A stretch of 64,000 nt of DNA from an uncultured Acidobacteriaceae bacterium (GTDB taxonomy: Bacteria > Acidobacteriota > Terriglobia > Terriglobales > Acidobacteriaceae), in assembly GCA_937879855.1 (NCBI GenBank), contig CALFMO010000040.1, positions 1-64,000 on the forward strand, written 5' to 3'. Of this stretch, positions 60,902-64,000 are shown in pieces (the first letter of the stretch is position 1; every line of letters starts with the position of its first letter). The translations under genes and the position numbers were made by a program. The notes beneath the pieces are model-generated. The model was given only the letters and a program-made list of their open reading frames with translations, was not told the DNA's origin and did no database searches.

Positions 60902-61606
60902 TCAGAGCGGCGACAGTTCGTCCTCGTTTTCCTCTTTCTTGTTGCGAACAAATTTCTCTTCCAGAAAACGCTGCGCCAGGTCTCTTCCGCCAATTCCGAA
61001 TGCGATTGCCAAGCCGAGCATAAGGGCTCCGAAAGCGATTCCAAAGGCAACCAGCATCGTCTGCTCTGCCAAGCCCAATTCTTCAAAGACAATCGACAAA
61101 ACGAAAACAATAATGATGCTGCGGATGGCGAGGCTCAGCACTCGGGGGGAAGGCACATTTGCATTCACTGCGGCAAGCAGCGCAGCGCGGGAAAAGAAAC
61201 TGGCCGCCAGCAGTCCGAAAAAGAGAATGAACATCGCGACGAACAGGCGCGGCAAGAACAGAAAGAAACTTGCGATCTGTTCCTGCAGGCCCAGGATCCC
61301 AAGCACACTCACACCCAGCAGAATGAAGCCAAGCCAGGTCACCCAGAAAACGAAACGACTCACCATCTCCGTTGCTGTGGGGAGAGCAGCTTTGTTGAGC
61401 AGTTGCGAAGCGCCGGCGTTTTCCGAAAGCTTGTCGAACTTGATGAATTGCAAAATGCTGCGCAGAATCACTTTCACGACATAGGCGATTGCCCAGCCGA
61501 CAAATGCGAGGATCAGCATTACGATCAGACGAGGAACGTAGTGGGCGAAACCCCTGGCCATTTCGTGCATCGCCTGAGACAGTTCGCTTACAATCATTTC
61601 CCGCAT
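60902..61606 (-). CDS. Conserved-TM-helix membrane protein (MscS-like, no channel domain)
   Basis: This 234-residue protein has about five membrane helices (LIVMLILAFVGWAIAYVV, FVFWVTWLGFILLGVSVLGI, LFVAMFILFFGLLAASFF, IIIVFVLSIVFEELGL, MLGLAIAFGIGGRDLA). It fits the 'conserved TM helix' family related to mechanosensitive channels but lacks the MscS beta domain. The terminal GIGGRDLAQRFLEEKF is a good match to the family end. TGAGGT precedes the ATG, and the gene lies 7 bases after the glycosyltransferase gene in one operon. With trehalose synthase in the same operon, a role in osmotic stress is plausible. Confidence 0.85.
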   Translation of the reverse strand: MREMIVSELSQAMHEMARGFAHYVPRLIVMLILAFVGWAIAYVVKVILRSILQFIKFDKLSENAGASQLLNKAALPTATEMVSRFVFWVTWLGFILLGVSVLGILGLQEQIASFFLFLPRLFVAMFILFFGLLAASFFSRAALLAAVNANVPSPRVLSLAIRSIIIVFVLSIVFEELGLAEQTMLVAFGIAFGALMLGLAIAFGIGGRDLAQRFLEEKFVRNKKEENEDELSPL

Positions 61607-61613
61607 AGTTACC

Positions 61614-62924
61614 TCACTCTCTCGATTTCCACATCTGCAGCAAATACGGTTTCAATCGCTCGAACTCAAGGCAGAGGCCCTCGACATTGTTTTCGACCTC
61701 GATGGCAGAGGCGTTACGGTTTTCGACCAGAAAGGTAAAGACTCTTCCGCGGAAAAGTGGCGCCAGCGCCTGAATGATGTGGTCGCGGCTGATCACGGAT
61801 TTCTGATAGGACGCGGCAAATTCGTACACCGTGCGAACCCACAATTCCGCCGAGTAATGAAATTCTTCTTCGCCCAATCGCGCAATGCGCTGAAGTTCTG
61901 TCAAGGTGGATGGGGAGAGGATTGACTGAAACACGGATTGCAATTCGCTGACTCCGGTCGAAAACATCTCACGCAGCCGTTTCCGATTCACGCGGATCGG
62001 GTCCAGTTGCAGTTCCTGTTCGCTCCCTGTTGTGGGAACTGGCTTCGAACCGGCCACCTTGCTCCATACGAGAAAGTCTGTCTCTAACGCGGAGAACAGA
62101 ACGCCCACAGTTTGCCGCAGTGCCGGTATCAGGTCCGAGCCCCGGCGCTCGACGTGCTCCTTTTCTCCCAGGAACGATTGGCAGATGCGGTATCCGCCGG
62201 TGATTGCAGCAAGGGTCATGCGCAGTTCTACGCCGGCCTGGCCGTTTCCGTCATGCCAGCCATTTTGGCCGAGGAATTGGCTTCCAAGGCGGCCGGAGAA
62301 ACCGAACTCAGGCATGTATGCCTCGCGGATTCTTACGCCGTAGAGAGCGCGGAGCATCGGGTAAAGCAAGTTCGTGGTTAACAGTCCGTCGAACTTGTGT
62401 CTGCGATAGGTAGGAGCCACCAGATCGAAACCATCGCGATAAATCGGGTGCACCAGATTGGAAATCCAGTCAGGCTGAAGGTGGGCCGCTTCGGGCGACA
62501 TCACGAGACAGGCCTTGGCGCGGAGCAGTTCGGCCGCAGCCAGGATTGTCCGCAGCGCAGCTCCACTGCCCGCGCTGCCATCATACTTTGTGCTGATGGA
62601 GTGCAGCGTGCGAAGCGCGTATAGATTAGCCGCTGGGCGTGCGTCGTCGATCGAAACGCCCGTGACCAGGTCGGGGGTTCCGTCGCGCGATCCGCCATCG
62701 GCATTAATGATGACGGCCCGTTCTCGCGGAAAACCGCGCAGAATGCCGCTTCGAATCGTAGTTACGACGGAACCGATCGTCTTGGCATTGTTGTGAGTGG
62801 GCAGGCCTATGAGGATGTCTACTTCGCCGACATTGATCAGCTGGCGAAGAAAATCATCCGAAAGAAAAGTTTCATCTTCCAATTTCAACTCTGCCCCAGA
62901 CGGGGTATATGACATTGCTTCCAT
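61614..62924 (-). CDS. GT2-like glycosyltransferase in trehalose operon
   Basis: This 436-residue protein has a GT-A fold: DILIGLPTHNNAKTIGSVV, the DxD-like VIINADGGSRDGTPDLV, GSAGSGAALRTILAAAELL and YMPEFGFSGRLGSQFL. The motifs resemble glucosyl-3-phosphoglycerate/mannosylglycerate synthases (GT81/GT2), enzymes of compatible solutes. The ~130-residue C-terminal region is helical and may mediate oligomerisation. It lies 14 bases after trehalose synthase and 7 before the TM-helix gene, so the set forms one operon. ATG at 62924 or 62915 could be used; neither has a strong ribosome site. The substrate is unproven. Confidence 0.85.
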   Translation of the reverse strand: MEAMSYTPSGAELKLEDETFLSDDFLRQLINVGEVDILIGLPTHNNAKTIGSVVTTIRSGILRGFPRERAVIINADGGSRDGTPDLVTGVSIDDARPAANLYALRTLHSISTKYDGSAGSGAALRTILAAAELLRAKACLVMSPEAAHLQPDWISNLVHPIYRDGFDLVAPTYRRHKFDGLLTTNLLYPMLRALYGVRIREAYMPEFGFSGRLGSQFLGQNGWHDGNGQAGVELRMTLAAITGGYRICQSFLGEKEHVERRGSDLIPALRQTVGVLFSALETDFLVWSKVAGSKPVPTTGSEQELQLDPIRVNRKRLREMFSTGVSELQSVFQSILSPSTLTELQRIARLGEEEFHYSAELWVRTVYEFAASYQKSVISRDHIIQALAPLFRGRVFTFLVENRNASAIEVENNVEGLCLEFERLKPYLLQMWKSRE

Positions 62925-62938
62925 TATCTACATCTTGG

Positions 62939-64000
<1,062 letters not shown>

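Overview
This window looks like chromosomal DNA from a free-living, probably soil-dwelling member of the Acidobacteriota (Koribacter/Terriglobia-like). The pointers are a von Willebrand A protein of the 'VWFA-related Acidobacterial' type, an Oar-like TonB receptor with an N-terminal carboxypeptidase-regulatory domain, proline-rich TonB-family proteins, a sortilin/Asp-box protein and many one- and two-component regulators. The base composition is moderately GC-rich. I see no rRNA, CRISPR array, phage or transposase gene; the only tRNA is tRNA-Phe(GAA) at the left edge.

Layout. 1-3.4 kb: tRNA-Phe, leucyl aminopeptidase, a small exported protein, an Smr-domain protein and SmpB, all on the minus strand. 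3.7-7.6 kb: a short type II secretion/type IV pilus-like cluster (secretin fused to a cohesin domain, two pseudopilins, a small conserved protein). 8-9.6 kb: urocanase. 9.7-16.5 kb, minus strand: an OmpA-family coiled-coil protein and an apparent signalling operon (double receiver protein, TonB-dependent receptor, YfiR-like protein, CHASE8/HAMP histidine kinase). 16.8-23 kb: a 1114-residue Asp-box protein, an alpha/beta hydrolase, TrmO and a UDP-sugar dehydrogenase. 23.3-32.1 kb: TonB plus M48 peptidase, a lone Flp pilin, a NarL-type two-component pair, a divergent membrane kinase with a decayed ATP site, and RlmN with an insertion. 32.3-38.6 kb: M16 peptidase, an MxKDx-repeat protein, an operon of molybdopterin oxidoreductase, b-type cytochrome, ECF sigma and zinc anti-sigma, and a second TonB-like protein. 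38.9-43.8 kb: PAS plus degenerate GGDEF with MotA and MotB, a DUF218 protein, a FecR-like protein and a lysine-rich protein. 43.9-49.8 kb: VWA protein, a 1042-residue exported protein of unknown function and an alditol-oxidase-like flavoprotein. 49.9-59.2 kb: aldo/keto reductase, an RND efflux pair and the Oar-like receptor. 59.3-64 kb: MalQ, convergent with an operon of trehalose synthase (cut by the window end), a glycosyltransferase and a conserved-TM-helix membrane protein.

How the parts fit. Most of the content concerns the cell envelope and sensing: TonB energisation, outer-membrane uptake, efflux, protein secretion, motor proteins and several regulatory circuits. The most unusual items are two near-identical 96-bp self-complementary repeats around 34.4 and 36.6 kb, which bracket the cytochrome/sigma/anti-sigma genes; the anti-sigma factor with a second Cys/His cluster; the receptor-YfiR-kinase-double-receiver operon; a kinase and a GGDEF protein whose active sites have decayed; and the 1042-residue unknown protein. 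I found nothing I would call a defence system or a demonstrably new mobile element.
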